This document shows positions 1-11,700 of a stretch of DNA of 64,000 nucleotides, one piece after another; position 1 is the stretch's first letter; each line of letters starts with the position of its first letter. Made by a program: the position numbers and the translations under genes. Source of the DNA: Papaver somniferum (Eukaryota; Streptophyta; Magnoliopsida; Ranunculales; Papaveraceae); the NCBI RefSeq assembly GCF_003573695.1, contig NC_039367.1:28358442-28422441 (forward strand). Reading direction: 5' to 3'. The notes under the pieces are model-generated. The model saw only the letters and a program-made list of their open reading frames with translations, searched no databases and was not told the DNA's origin.

Positions 1-200
1 CCTCCTAAACCAAAATTTTCTCTAATGGCAAATGTATCCTATAGTATTAGTGTTAGTAATCCGGGTTAGTGATTAAATTAAAACTTTTATTTAGTGATTA
101 AGATAATTTTTCAGAATTATAAAGGTTTGGTAATGAAAAATTTTGGGGAATTTCTTTTTAAATTTTTATTGAGAAGGAGAGAAGGAAAAGGAGAAAGTGA

Positions 201-3192
201 GGAAACTTCCTTTTTGATTCATCGGAAGATGAGGAGGGTCATTATTCATCTAAAAAACCTAGGAAAATACACATCAACTACAACAATGATTCCCAAATGG
301 CTGATTTCTTAGATTATGAGAATGATTTTACACAAACTCAAACTCAAGCTCAAACACAAACTCAAAATGATGATTTTTATGAGCTAAATCCGGATGATGG
401 ATACATATATAAGGAACCCAGTGCTTCTAATACACAAGTACACTTCTATCTTATGCTCAATCTCACTTATATAGCTCGAAATTATGAAAAGTTTGGGTTT
501 TTTGTCATGGTTCGGTGAACCAGGTTTAGGTTCGGCTTAAATCTATGAGTCGAACCAACCAATTGATGAACGGTTCGGCTCGCTGAAACTGTTTACAACA
601 TGCGCCGAACATATATGTTCCAATTCCAACCCATTTGCTAGACACTAGTTCGGCTTATATGAAATTTTAATTTAAAGCCGAACCTACTCCTGAAAGTTCT
701 GGAATAAAAATTGTTAATGATTCGGCTTATATAATGAAAATCATATGAGCCGACCTTACAATTAATAATTATTGGGTAAATATTTTTTACTGGTTCGGCA
801 CATATTTAGAATGTCGTATAAGCCGAAACCTTTATATGTTCACGGTTCGGCACAAAATATGATTATCGTGAGCCGAACATAACTATTAATTTCCCTTTGT
901 AGTATTTAACCTTGTGATATTCTTTGTAGATCGTGCTTGGCGGACCTGTACCCGTGGAAAATCATCCTGATCCAGTAGACATAATTCACGAAGATACTAA
1001 GGATCACTTCCAAAATGATTTGGTATGTAAGAAGTTTTTGTTTACCTTAATGTTGTCGGAATTTTAAGTTTTTCTTACTAATTATTTGTTTTTGAATGAA
1101 AGAAGAGATGGAAAACTAAATCCGAAGTTCTGGCTTGGTTTGAGGAACACGGAATGAAGATAAATTGTGTACTAGTTAAAAGACAACAAAGCCGACAGGA
1201 TCGGTTTGAAATGCTTTGTGAGCGAAGTGGAAGCGGCGCTAGCAAGGTTAAAAAGGGTACTGTATATATTGGGAAGACCGTGAGAAAGAATAGGACGAAG
1301 AAGAAGAAAAGAAATTCCCCTTTCAAGCTCGTTTTCAACCTCAAGAACAAGAACAAGTCCTTGAACAAAGATGATGAATATTGGATTATGAATAAAGATA
1401 TGGATTGTCGCCATAACCACCCTCGTCCACGTGACTTTCATGGACATGCAAAAGTAGCGGGACTCAAACTCAACGAGGTCTTAGAAGTTGATAAAATGAC
1501 ATGAGCACGTTTTCCACCGTCTAGGATTCTAAGCAAATTGAAGGCGGACGACAAGAATCACAAGTCGACTATGCAAACTATCTACAATACAAGAAATAAG
1601 ATTAGAAGACTCAATTTGCAAGGTAGGATGGTGATGCAACAAGTAATGTGGTTAGGGGTGAAGCATAACTATGCTTGCCAAAAGAAGTTGGATAACTTCG
1701 GTCAAGTCACACACCTTTTCTTTGCCCACACGGAATGCGTCCAATTAGCTCTATGCTTTCCACAAGTTCTTATATTTTATTGCACGTACAAGACTAACAA
1801 ATATGAGATGCCGTTGATGAACATTGTGCGCATACGTCGACAAAGGCACCGTTCACCGTGCCTTTTTGTTTTTTGAAAAACGAGAAGAAAGAGAGTTATG
1901 TTTGGGGGTTAGAACAATTGAAGTTAATCTTCCGGGAGGGTGCTCTTCCTAAAGTGTTCGTTTCCGATCAAGATTCATTGTTGATGTATGCTATTAACAA
2001 GGTATTTCCGGATGCATTCAATTTTCTTTGTACGTTTCACATATGGTGCAATGTGAGGAAAAAATGCCAACCGAAAATTCAACCACTTAAGTTGAAAGAA
2101 TTAGAGAATATTGCTAAACTACCGGTGGAGACACGAGTAAAGAAAAAAAAGGATTTCTTGAAACAATATGAAGGTAATGAGATGTTGTGGGATTGTTTCC
2201 ATGGCGAATGAGAAGCTTTGGTATGTTCAATCACCGAGGATGTCTACGAAGAAAATGTTAAAATGCTTATTAAGCATTGGAAGACCGACTACCCCGACGT
2301 CATTACTTACTTGCTCAAAGATGTGTTGGAACCTAATAAAGAAAGGTTCGTGTCTTGTTTCACAAATCGTCACAAACACTTCGACAACCAAGCCACAAGT
2401 ATGGTAGAGTCGGCTCATTATCGGTTGAAGAAGAACTTTTTTGGATGTGTTGACACGTTTTTCACGGTATTTGATGCAATTGATGAATATTTCAGAAGTG
2501 ATGTTGTGAGAATTAAAGCGGAGTTCGAGCATAACCTTATGTTCAGACACAACAATTATAATAGTAAATGGCTATGGGAATTAACTCATAGAGTCTCCCA
2601 TATATGCATTGACTTGTTGATGAAAGAAGTGGATTTGATTGAGACATTAGGCGCCAACTTGGAGGAAGAGTGTGTTTGTAAAGTAAAGACATCTATGAGA
2701 CTTCCATGCTGCCACGAAATACTTCGGTACAAGGATGGTATCATACCATTTGAGGATATTGATCATTTTTGGAAACAATTAAGCTTCGATCCTCTCCCAA
2801 CCGAAGACGACGAGGATGATCTAGAGATTTGGGACATGCCAAATGGGAAAAAGTTGGCGGAGATGTATAGGAAGATGTTCCGAGCTCAGAAACAAATCCT
2901 ATGGCACAACATGATGCCGGCCATGTATCCTTTCACCCAAGAAAATATTTTGGAACCGGAGAAGAGTGAACCGGAGGGTAGGAAGAGTAACAAAATAAAT
3001 AATTTTCAAACTAGACAAGACAACAAAGAACTATTGGCTACTCATAGGGATCCATCCAGCGTTGACTACCATGATGCAAGGTATGAAAAGGCAAAGAAGG
3101 AAATTGAGAAGTTGATGAAGGAGGAAGCAATGAAAGTTCCAAGAAAACGAGGTCGTCCGAGTATTCAAAAAGCCGAAATAAGTAACAAATAG
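201..3192 (+). pseudogene. FAR1-type MULE transposase, disrupted
   Basis: This is the cut-and-paste transposase of the element, now broken. A first exon (about 201-438) encodes an acidic, Gln/Thr-repeat leader ending at a GT donor. The next exon starts near 930 and another near 1106 after an intron. A FAR1/WRKY-GCM1 finger region lies at 1106-1450 (SPF followed by CRHNHP; the usual first Cys is Ser). The MULE catalytic core follows: FPQVLIFYCTYKTNKYEMP, VSDQD, the FCTFHIWCNV-like helix, MVESAHYRLKK, then a SWIM finger (CVC...CCHE near 2670-2720) and a C-terminal HFWKQLSFDPLP. Lesions are a TGA near 1502, a frame change near 1820-1860 and a TGA near 2209. The first catalytic Asp codon is TAT (Tyr) at 1778-1780. 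Homology to the intact gene at 57880-60662 is clear in the IYN.R.K and MQQ segments. Confidence 0.85.
509..880. repeat. Palindrome array 1 (TTCGGC...GCCGAA), in the transposase intron
   Basis: Six diverged units are visible, each a short stem TTCGGC paired with GCCGAA across an AT-rich spacer of roughly 12-24 bases often containing TTATAT. Units lie at about 531-554, 574-609, 649-682, 721-755, 794-827 and 845-878. The array sits between the first coding exon, ending near 438, and the next exon, starting near 930, so it is intronic. Spacer sequences differ, so the stems are more conserved than the loops. Confidence 0.85.
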
Positions 3193-3257
3193 GTGATTGA
3201 TAACGATTTCCCATCACAAGCAAAGGATAGTAAAGAGGATGTCAAGGGGAAGGTAAG

Positions 3258-3920
3258 ATGTATCCTTCACAAACCAAGGTAAAGGAGAAAAGGACCGTAC
3301 ATGAAATTAGTAGGATGGGAGGACCCAAAAGAGATAAGTTCGGTAAATATTTGAGGCCTATCAATTTTATATACGATAATTACTTGGAAGATCTATCACC
3401 TATAATTCATGAGCATATTGTAGCAATGGACGACGTACAAGGTGATGGAAATTGTGGGTATTACGTCAAGGCGGAACAACTTGGTCCTTTTAAGGATGGG
3501 AACAATCCGGTGCCCCATGAAGATGAAATCAACTATATTAGGCAACGATTGTTACAAACCCTACGCCGGAATAAAGAATTCTACAAGACAATGATGAGAG
3601 GAGGTCCAAAAGGAGATGCCTGGGTGGTAGCGGATTACATTGCATTCGAACATCGTTTACACGAGGATTTAAAGATCACCCAAGAATATTGGATGTCAAT
3701 GCCCGTTTGTGGGTTTTTAATAGCGGAGACATTCGATTGCGTCGTATATTTTTTCGGGTGGACGGGTAGTGGTTTTACGTACACGCCCCCAACAAGACCT
3801 TGCCATGATGGTGTATAAGATAAAAGACTTGTTATTGGATTTGTTCTAAATTGTCATTTCATCGGTCTCAAACTTAGATCCGGTTTCCCATTACCATCCT
3901 TGATAGGGGAAGCCTTTTAG
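3258..3920 (+). pseudogene. OTU-like cysteine protease module of the MULE
   Basis: The predicted protein has the OTU nucleophile signature DDVQGDGNCGYY (Cys near codon 64) about 60 residues in. The C-terminal histidine strand LNCHFIGLKL appears after a single in-frame TAA at 3816-3818. OTU proteases are papain-fold deubiquitinases. Fusions of OTU domains to MULE transposases are widespread in plants, so this was probably the C-terminal part of the transposase polyprotein, or a second exon of it: only 65 bp separate the two and they are in different frames. The catalytic Cys and His are both visible; the single stop between them would truncate the enzyme before the His. The role in transposition is unknown. 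Confidence 0.75.
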
Positions 3921-4088
3921 CCTAAATTTGAAAAGAATTACGCGATGGATTGGTGTGCAAATTATGAAACGGAAATGAATATTTGGCAAGCTTTACATGT
4001 GTCGATACCAAGTGGATTTAAAGTGATAGAAACAAGTTTTACTTGGAAACATCAAAGTAATAATAAAGTTCGCAAACTCAGTGCATTG

Positions 4089-4174
4089 TTCGACTTATAT
4101 GTCTCAAGTATCATAAGCCGAACCAGATAAATAAAATGTTCGGCTTATACAATATGATGGTTATAAGCCAAACC
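4089..4174. repeat. Palindrome array 2, two units between the OTU and PMD genes
   Basis: Two units of the same TTCGGCTTATA...TATAAGCCGAA type lie back to back where the convergent OTU and PMD genes meet (4089-4122 and 4139-4172). Stem variants are TTCGAC and GCCAAA. The location directly after the last PMD donor suggests these were inside a PMD intron whose downstream exon is lost. Confidence 0.8.
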
Positions 4175-4198
4175 ACACACTGGTTTCCCAAAAGTTAC

Positions 4199-6293
4199 CT
4201 GAAGCAAAGTGAAGTTCCCTCCGATGTTTGTACTTGTCAACCTAGATGCGGTCGCAAGTTGGTCCAGCAGGTAAGCTAGTGAAGACATTCCCCAAGCATA
4301 CTTGTTAACAGTATCAAGATTCTTTACCAATTGGAGATAATTAGCATTTAGCTTGTTTCGGGTAAGGTCGGGAAAGATATCTCTACCAATATTATAAAGC
4401 AAGTAGGCAGTTGCGGTTTGCTTCACTTTGATGTCATCCATTACCAACACCCCTTCCTTTACTCTCTCCTTTGTGTTCTCAAATTCCTTTTTCAAGTTAG
4501 TGAGATTTATCTTCTTATTCTTCTTATTTATGCCATTGGGTATGAATATGGAATCGACATCTTTAACGGACCGAAAAAACTCCAACTCAGTTTTGTATGC
4601 ATCCCAACCAAGAGTTTTCTCGTACAACTTGTAGAGCTCATCCCAACTCATGTCATAAAAATCAGCATCCACACTTACACCCCTTGCTTTAAGGCCTGTA
4701 ATCTTACTTGCATCATCAGGAGTGATTGCCATCTCTCCAAAAGGTAATTGAAATGTGTAAGTTTCTGGAAAAAATCTCTCGGAAAATTCAGAGGCCGTCA
4801 CACTATCATATTCCTGATGTCCATATTGAATGGGAATCCACAAAACACTATCTTGTACGTAAGAAACCACCTCAGGAACCTCTTCAGAAAGTTTCCATTC
4901 TGCTGCCCTCTGGTTTCTCAATACTCGGACTTCACGGTTGTGATCAGGAGTCTCATGAATTCTCTTCTCCCAAGATTCGGCATAACCAATCAACACATTT
5001 CCTCCATCTTCCGGAAGACCATGAGGCAAACTATCCGATCGAGGTGAAATTATGTCATCTTCATCAGGAATGTGTAAACCTGTGATCCGTTGTTTTGCAA
5101 CTTTATGCTCTTTCTAGGGTTCTGCAACCTTCTTCCCTTTCTTCTCTTTATCGGGTATCCGTTAGGGTTGTGTTTCTTGATTATCATCAACTTATTCATC
5201 ATCATCTATTCCTTCTTCTTGTCTTTCAACTCTTCCTTGTTCATCTTCTTCTTCTGAAATGCCTCCTCTACCTCCCGCTCCCAATTTCTTATTACCTCCT
5301 CCTCGAGGTTCGGGAGTTTTAGAAGTAGATGACGTTACCTCCATCTTCTTCCTCTTTTTAGCTGCATTGTTTCTGCAACAAGTATAAAAGTTATAAGCCT
5401 ACTTCGAACAACAAAGGAATACCAAATATATAAAATATGGATTTGAAATACCAAAAACTTGTCAACACATCAACAGGTTCGGCTAACCCGAAATAACACA
5501 TATGAGCCGAACTATGTCTTAAACTTTTGATTATCATACACAGAGAGTGGTTCAGCTCATACGTACAAAATACTTACAAGCCGATTCTATATATTCGGCG
5601 CAGAACTAAAACTATCGAATAAGCCGAACCTATACTTATGAATTGAAACATATATTCAGTGCAAAATTATATCATACAAATAAGCCGATCCTATACACTT
5701 GTCAAATTTATGAAATTCTAACAACAATGTTCGGCACAAAACTAAAACAATCAAATAAGCCGAACCTATACTTATGAATTGAAACATATATTCGGCGCAA
5801 AATTATATCATACAAATAATCCGATCCTATACACATGCAAAATTTATGAAATTCCAACAACACATATTCGGCGCAAATCTAATACTATCGAATAAGCTGA
5901 TCCTAAATATAAGGCTTTATGTGACTAAGTTCGACCCATAACTAATATGTATTGTTAAGCCGAACCGTTCATATGCACTTTCAAGGTCCAGTTTCAAGAA
6001 CAGTTCGGCGCAAATCTAAACTTCATTTTAAGCCGAACCCTATCATGTAACCGCCGCAAAACCCTAATTTTTTACGAATTCAACCTATTATACCAATCAA
6101 AAACATACAATACGAGATGGATTTGTAGAACTAACCTTCTTATTCTCATTTCAGGAGTTGGTTCTTCTTCACTTTGTTCTTCCGGTTGGATTTGTGCTTG
6201 AATTTCAGTTTGTTCTTCACTTTCTAAATCTTCATCTTCAACTGGTTGTTCAACTGATCTATTGGAACGTGATACTTTCTTACGACGAACCAT
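4199..6293 (-). pseudogene. Plant mobile domain (PMD) gene of the MULE, two exons visible
   Basis: Exon 1 (6293-6136) starts MVRRKKVSRSNR and ends at a GT donor. Exon 2 (5372-4199) joins it in phase, reads through a basic KKRKK segment, and enters the PMD at about 5029. Diagnostic PMD residues are visible: SERFFPETYTFQLPFGEM followed by TPDD and TGL, and the WGMSSLAYLL segment. Three in-frame stops (TAA, TAA, TAG) lie in the acidic linker between 5200 and 5110. The PMD stretch itself is uninterrupted for 294 codons and ends LLQ at a GTAACT donor. The downstream exon expected in PMD proteins is missing, because palindromes and the OTU gene follow directly. PMD proteins include MAIN and MAIL1, nuclear proteins linked to silencing and genome stability; transposon-borne copies are known but of unknown function. 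Confidence 0.8.
5478..6040. repeat. Palindrome array 3, nine units in PMD intron 1
   Basis: About nine units with TTCGGCGCAAA...ATAAGCCGAACC structure, each near 36 bp and spaced 50-75 bp apart, fill the intron between PMD exon 1 (ending 6136) and exon 2 (starting 5372). Some units share loops (ACTATCGAATAAGCCGA; ATTATATCATACAAATAA), indicating local duplication of a two-unit module around 5594-5830. Confidence 0.85.
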
Positions 6294-6612
6294 TATATAA
6301 TTGAGTTTAATCGTCGTTAACTTTTCACGGATCGACGATTATCAATTTCGGCGATGATGCGATGAAAAAAAAGAAGAATAGAGGAGGTTCAACAGAGGAG
6401 AGGACGAGGAAAAAAAAGGTTGGTTTTGAAACTGATTTTTTGGCTTATTGATTTTAGGTTTTTGTATTAGGACAAGGGATAGATTAGTAATTTAAAAGAT
6501 TTAAGGGTATATAGGTAATTGAACTACCCATAGGGTACCCCTTATAAGGTCACCCAAGTTAGGACTATTGTTTTGTATGCCTAGAAAGATTTAGGTATGC
6601 CTAAAAACAACC

Positions 6613-7802
6613 TTCTTTAAAATTTAAATTCCATTGCTCAAATTTTCCTCGATTTTATAAAATGGATATATCATACCTTCATTAGGATACTATTCCTGAG
6701 ATCAAGTGATCAGGATTATTTTCTTTTATATGAATGTTATCCCTTCTTATATCTTGAAATTTTCCGATAAAAATAATGAAACTCGTGAAATACATTGTAC
6801 ATGAAACGCAGGTTATTTATTGTTATATATACCCATAGAAGTTTCCCTGTAAACTGCTGACCAGATAGCCATATCATCGTCATGCAGACTTCTCTTTGCA
6901 GCCATATTCCTGCTGACACATGTAATTATTTATAGTATCTCCTTCAGTTTTAAAATAATAGGCTAGTTTCATGTGTAATTTATATATGAAAACCAGCCTA
7001 TCTTTTTTAAACAGAACTTTTTCTCTTCTTTTTGACTTATATGACAATTATTCCATGGCGATTTTTTTCCCAATGATTCTAGACTACAAATAATTCAAGC
7101 AAACAACTCTACTTAATGTTGCGAAGCAAAAAAAGGAAAAAAAAAAAGAACTCCAATGAACATTTTAATATATTATGTCACCAAAGCATTGCGGCAAAAG
7201 ACTGCAGCAACTAAAGGCAGGTACATGTATGAATAAGACCTGATTCACACATTTAAGTTTCAACTCACCATGAGAAACAATTGCTATCGACACTGCAGAC
7301 GCAAATTATTTACGATAATGCTAGGGGCGGACCAATAGAGATGGACCGGCAGGGGTAGGATTTTTAAAACCTAAATGGGACCTTATAACAACATCCAATT
7401 TGGCCGACTAGAATGGTCTTGATTCTTGAAATTTGGAAAAATGTTATGGGTTATTGGTTTCAAACTGCAGGTACACACCGCGACCCAGGCAGGATATGAT
7501 GCTCAACGAAAGGTAGTACGTACCACCTTAAAATTCGTTTTTTGTGCATTCAATTATGTTGTTTTATTGCTTCAAAAGGTGTCACTTATTAACTTTTTGA
7601 TACCGTACTTTTTATTTCGTCCCGTCATAGTTTTGAATTTTGATATTCAAGAAGAATTTTATACGATACAAATCTAGTACTACTAGTAATTTTCAAAGCT
7701 TATATCGTGATGAAATTCTTATATCATTCAAGTCTATTTAACAAATGTGATTCTATGAATCTTATCCGGTGAATGTATAATCTTAGTTGGAAATCTATAG
7801 TT
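6613..7802. other. Intergenic or 5' flank, nothing identified
   Basis: AT-rich sequence without a supported gene. A short foldback at about 6957-7003 (AATAGGCTAG... paired with ...CCAGCCTAT) resembles the middle of a small MITE. The last 400 bases may include the promoter and 5' leader of the gene at 7803. Confidence 0.4.
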
Positions 7803-8244
7803 ATGAATTTGAGTTCTTGTGGGAAGGGAGGAAAAGCTGATGCAGATGCTACTATGGCAGAAGGTCTTGTTGCACTCTTTCCACTTATGTTCTTGCTGTT
7901 CATAGGTGGAAGACATATATACCAATACCATCATGAGGTATGTAAATGAAACATTGGGATTCTGTTTGAGTTGCGGTCTCCATTGTCTTTTTCTAATCAC
8001 TACTAGTCACTAATAACATAACTTTTGGCTGTTTAAATCACACTAACAGGACTCGAAGAAATTTGAGAAGGAAATTGAGGAGCGCAGAAAGGCGAGGACG
8101 GAGTATTATGCAAAGATCGGGAAGAGGTTTGGTCGGAGCAGAAGTCCTGCGTGGTGCATAGAGGGGGAAGGTGCTTGGTCTAAGCAAAAAAGGGAGTCCG
8201 GATTTTTTGTTTGGGGTGGCGATAAAGAAAAATTAGCCGTTTAA
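7803..8244 (+). CDS. Small single-pass membrane protein, two exons, function unknown
   Basis: Exon 1 (7803-7937) begins ATG and ends CATGAG at a GTATGT donor. Exon 2 (8050-8244) follows a CTAACAG acceptor and joins in phase (HHE/DSK) to a TAA. The product is 109 residues with no internal stop. Residues 1-20 are polar (MNLSSCGKGGKADADATMAE). Residues about 21-38 form one hydrophobic segment (LVALFPLMFLLFIGG). The rest is a basic, charged tail with KKFEKEIEERRKAR and GKRFGRSRSPAWC. I do not recognise the family. Clean splice signals, a conserved-looking charged tail and position outside any transposon favour a real host gene, or the 3' part of one, over chance. The start could lie further upstream in another exon. 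Confidence 0.6.
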
Positions 8245-8755
8245 ATCTGCTTTTTTTTTTTTTGCTAGAACAAGGGCCACTAAGATATCAGAGATGCTTT
8301 AATTAATAACTCGGTTTAATTTTTCTATACTTTCATTTCATCCCAACATACATAATATGTGAACTTGTATGTTATTGCGCTAATGCAAGGCAATTGAAGC
8401 GGAAGAAGTGGTGAAAATGAAGGTGCCAAGCAGAAAGACGCCACATAAATGGAAAAGATATTCAATTTAAAAGTTGTGATAATTCTTGAAGGTGTTGTCC
8501 AAATATGATATATTTAGTTAAGTTAAATTTAATTTAGTATAAAATATATCGTTATGTTAACTGTGATAAATTAAAAATAGAATCTAATTTTCAAAGTTAC
8601 TTCTCATAATTCTAATTTTCAAATTAATTTACATTAATATGCCTTTCATGACCAGATATAAACCATAATACCATAATTTAAAATAAAGACTTTAAAAATA
8701 AAAAGCAGGGACAATGTTCTTCATGTTGTTTATCTTCTTCATTTCACATAACTTC
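8245..8755. other. 3' flank of the small gene, nothing identified
   Basis: AT-rich sequence, probably the 3' untranslated region followed by intergenic DNA, up to the left edge of gypsy A. I see no coding or repeat signal. Confidence 0.4.
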
Positions 8756-11700
8756 TGTTATGGTGGAATTTTGACAAGGTCTAAAATCGTAAAATCATGA
8801 TACATCATGTTTCTGAACCGGCTTCAGGAATGTATGTGACGATTCATGCTTTATGATCGGTGAACCATTTCACGATCACTGACTGAGTGAGTGTTCCTCT
8901 CAGAGCTATGATGAAAATGTTTCTCGAAAGGCCTCCCCGACTGAGCGTTCGATGCTTCACACATTTCATCATCACCTCTATGTAGAATCTTAATGATTGG
9001 GCGGTTTCCTAGACATAATGTTTGTTAGAGAGATTAACGCCTTCATGACGTCACGCTGCACGTTGTTCCCTGACTATATAGAGAGACCCACCTCTACATA
9101 GAATCAAAATGATTAGGCGGTTCTCTAGACATAATTGTTTGTTAGAGGGCTTAACACCTTCAGGACGTCAAGCTACTCGTTGTTTCCTGACTACATGGAG
9201 AGACCGTGTATAGAATCAGGCGGTTCTTTAGACATAATTGTTTGTTAGAGAGCTTAACGCCTTCAGGACATCATGCCGCTTGTTGTTCCATGACTATACA
9301 CCCCAGAACGAATATGATGCTTCAACTATCTCATATCTCGATTCTGCAAATAGATTAATTCTAATGTCATTCGCCAACTAAATTCCTAGAAAATAATCTA
9401 ATCTATCTCATTACTCCGTTTCATGGATTATTCCCGACTGAATTCCATGAATTAGTAATAGATAATCACTATCAGGGCGTCTGAGCCACCGTCGAGTAAG
9501 TCCCGAGAAAATGGTGCAAGTGCACTTGACAATAATGCACGAACGAGCACCCGAAAGCACGAACGAACGTTCGAAAATATGGACAAACGAGAAACTTATG
9601 GAGGAAAATAACATTAAATAAAATAAGCAAGAGACGTGGGACCGGGTCCATCGGCCGGACATGCCGTCGTGGCCGGTCCCCCTCTCCTATTATTTTATTT
9701 TATTTTATTTTAATTTATTTTCTCATCTCATGGAGACTCCTTCATTTGAGCAAACTCCCACATTTGATCGAAACTCCCTCGTTTGAGCGAAACTCTTAGT
9801 TTTCCATACTTTAATCTAGCAAAATAGGGAAAGGTGTCACGGGACCTGGCTACCTAGCCGGCCGACCATGCCCTAGCCGTGGATAGTCCCACACCTTACA
9901 ATTCCTTATTTTCTCATATTATTATTTCCATCATCTCATGAAACTCCATCGTTTGAGCGAAAATCCTAGTTTTTCAATATTCTCACAAATATTGCTCAAA
10001 CTCCGGAAAAGCCAAAAAGTCAAATGGTCACTTGACCGACTAGGCTACCCACGTGAAATATTAAAACATTATTATTTTAATATTCTCAAAATATCGGTCG
10101 CACGAGCGAAGTTCTGCTCGCTCATTCAAGCAAAATTGAAAGTTTCAGTCAAGATCAAACTCTTCTGAAAATCCAAAATATTGCTCAAACGCTCACCAAA
10201 AAATACCAAAACTCTTACGACCGAGACACAGACAATATGGTGACACATGCATGCTTCCTTGACCGACCAAGGCCGGCCCTGAGGCTTACAATGAGCCGGT
10301 CCCATACATTTTCATAATTTTGACCTAATTTGCTATCAATTGCTCATATTGGGTCCAAACTCTTTCCAACCAACTTGGGGCTCGCTCAAACGACCGTCAG
10401 CTGGTCTCACGACCACCAAGGGCCGGTTTCATGCCCTCTTGGTCGGTCCCTCATCTCTCCATAACTAGGTTTTATTACCTAACGCTCACACGAGCACTAT
10501 TCTAATAAATGATTAAACTAGCGTTTGATCGTTCTTTCACCAACTGGTCAACAAAGGACTTTGGTGCATGCTCACTCGAGCACTTGGGATCTACATGGTC
10601 GACCATCATCCCATGTGGTCTGTCCCTCCTTCACTCAATGACCCGTTTTTGAGTAAATTGTCAATTGACCAACAATTGATCCAAAATTAGGGTTTCGAAC
10701 AATTGCTTTGTAAATCATAATTCTGAGCAAATTCAAACTAATAATTTTATGTTGATCCAGCAATCAACGTCTGAATTAATTATGCAATATTTGGTCCAGC
10801 TAGCAATATTTTAGTTAATATATTATTTGGTCACGCTACCAATAATTCATCGAATGAGCAATACTTGCTCAATTGCTCGAATATTGTTCCAACTATCAAT
10901 ATTCAGTAATTTGGCGAATGAGAAATACTTGCTCAATTGTTCAAATATTGATCAAACTATCAATATTCAGTAATTTATCGACTGAGCAATACTTGCTCAA
11001 TTGTTCGAAGGGGAAGCATCCATTAACATGGTTATAATGACATAATCCGTTGACATGATTATCATTTTTTCTACCAAACCCAAACGGGAATGAATTTAAA
11101 GCCAATATTTTGGTGACATGTTCCCCATATAAAACTCTAGATTCCTACAGAAAATGAGAGTATTCCGAAATATGAAACTTCACCAATTCACAAATTTTAA
11201 TTTCAACCGTTAATCTTCGACGGTTGATATTAAAAATGGTAGATGGTGGTCTTATACATCTCGGAATGCTCTCATTTTTGGTGGGAATGTAGAAACTTAT
11301 AAGAAGAACATGTTATCAAAAAATTAGCTTCAAATTCATTTCCGGTTGGGTTTGGTAGAAAAAATGGCGCCAAAATGTCAAGATTATGTCATTATAACCA
11401 TGTCAACAGATCCTACCCCTGTTCGAATATTGATCCAACTATCAATATTCAGTAATTTATCGAATGAGAAATACTTGCTCAATTGCTTGAATATTGATCC
11501 AGCTATCAATATTCAGTAACTTGCCGATGCTCGGACACTGATTCAACTATCAATATTCAATAATTCATTGGACAATATTTGCTCAGGCGAGCAATATCAA
11601 CATCATTCATTTCATTCATTCGAAAACTATACGTCCCAGCAGACATGTTCAATTCATGAATCCTAGAGCATTCTGCAATCATGCTCGAATGAACAATACT

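Larger units (their letters stand above)
1..6612 (+). mobile_element. Mutator-like (MULE) transposon with OTU and PMD cargo, left end outside window
   Basis: The unit holds a decayed FAR1/MULE transposase and an OTU-like protease on the plus strand and a PMD gene on the minus strand, convergent with them. Three blocks of TTCGGC/GCCGAA imperfect palindromes lie within it. The right boundary is estimated from the end of recognisable content, where an AT-rich tail finishes near 6612. No terminal inverted repeat or target duplication could be matched because the left end is not in the window. MULEs carrying peptidase domains, and PMD-containing transposons, are both established in plants; calling all three modules one element is my inference from their compact, gap-free arrangement. 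Confidence 0.7.
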
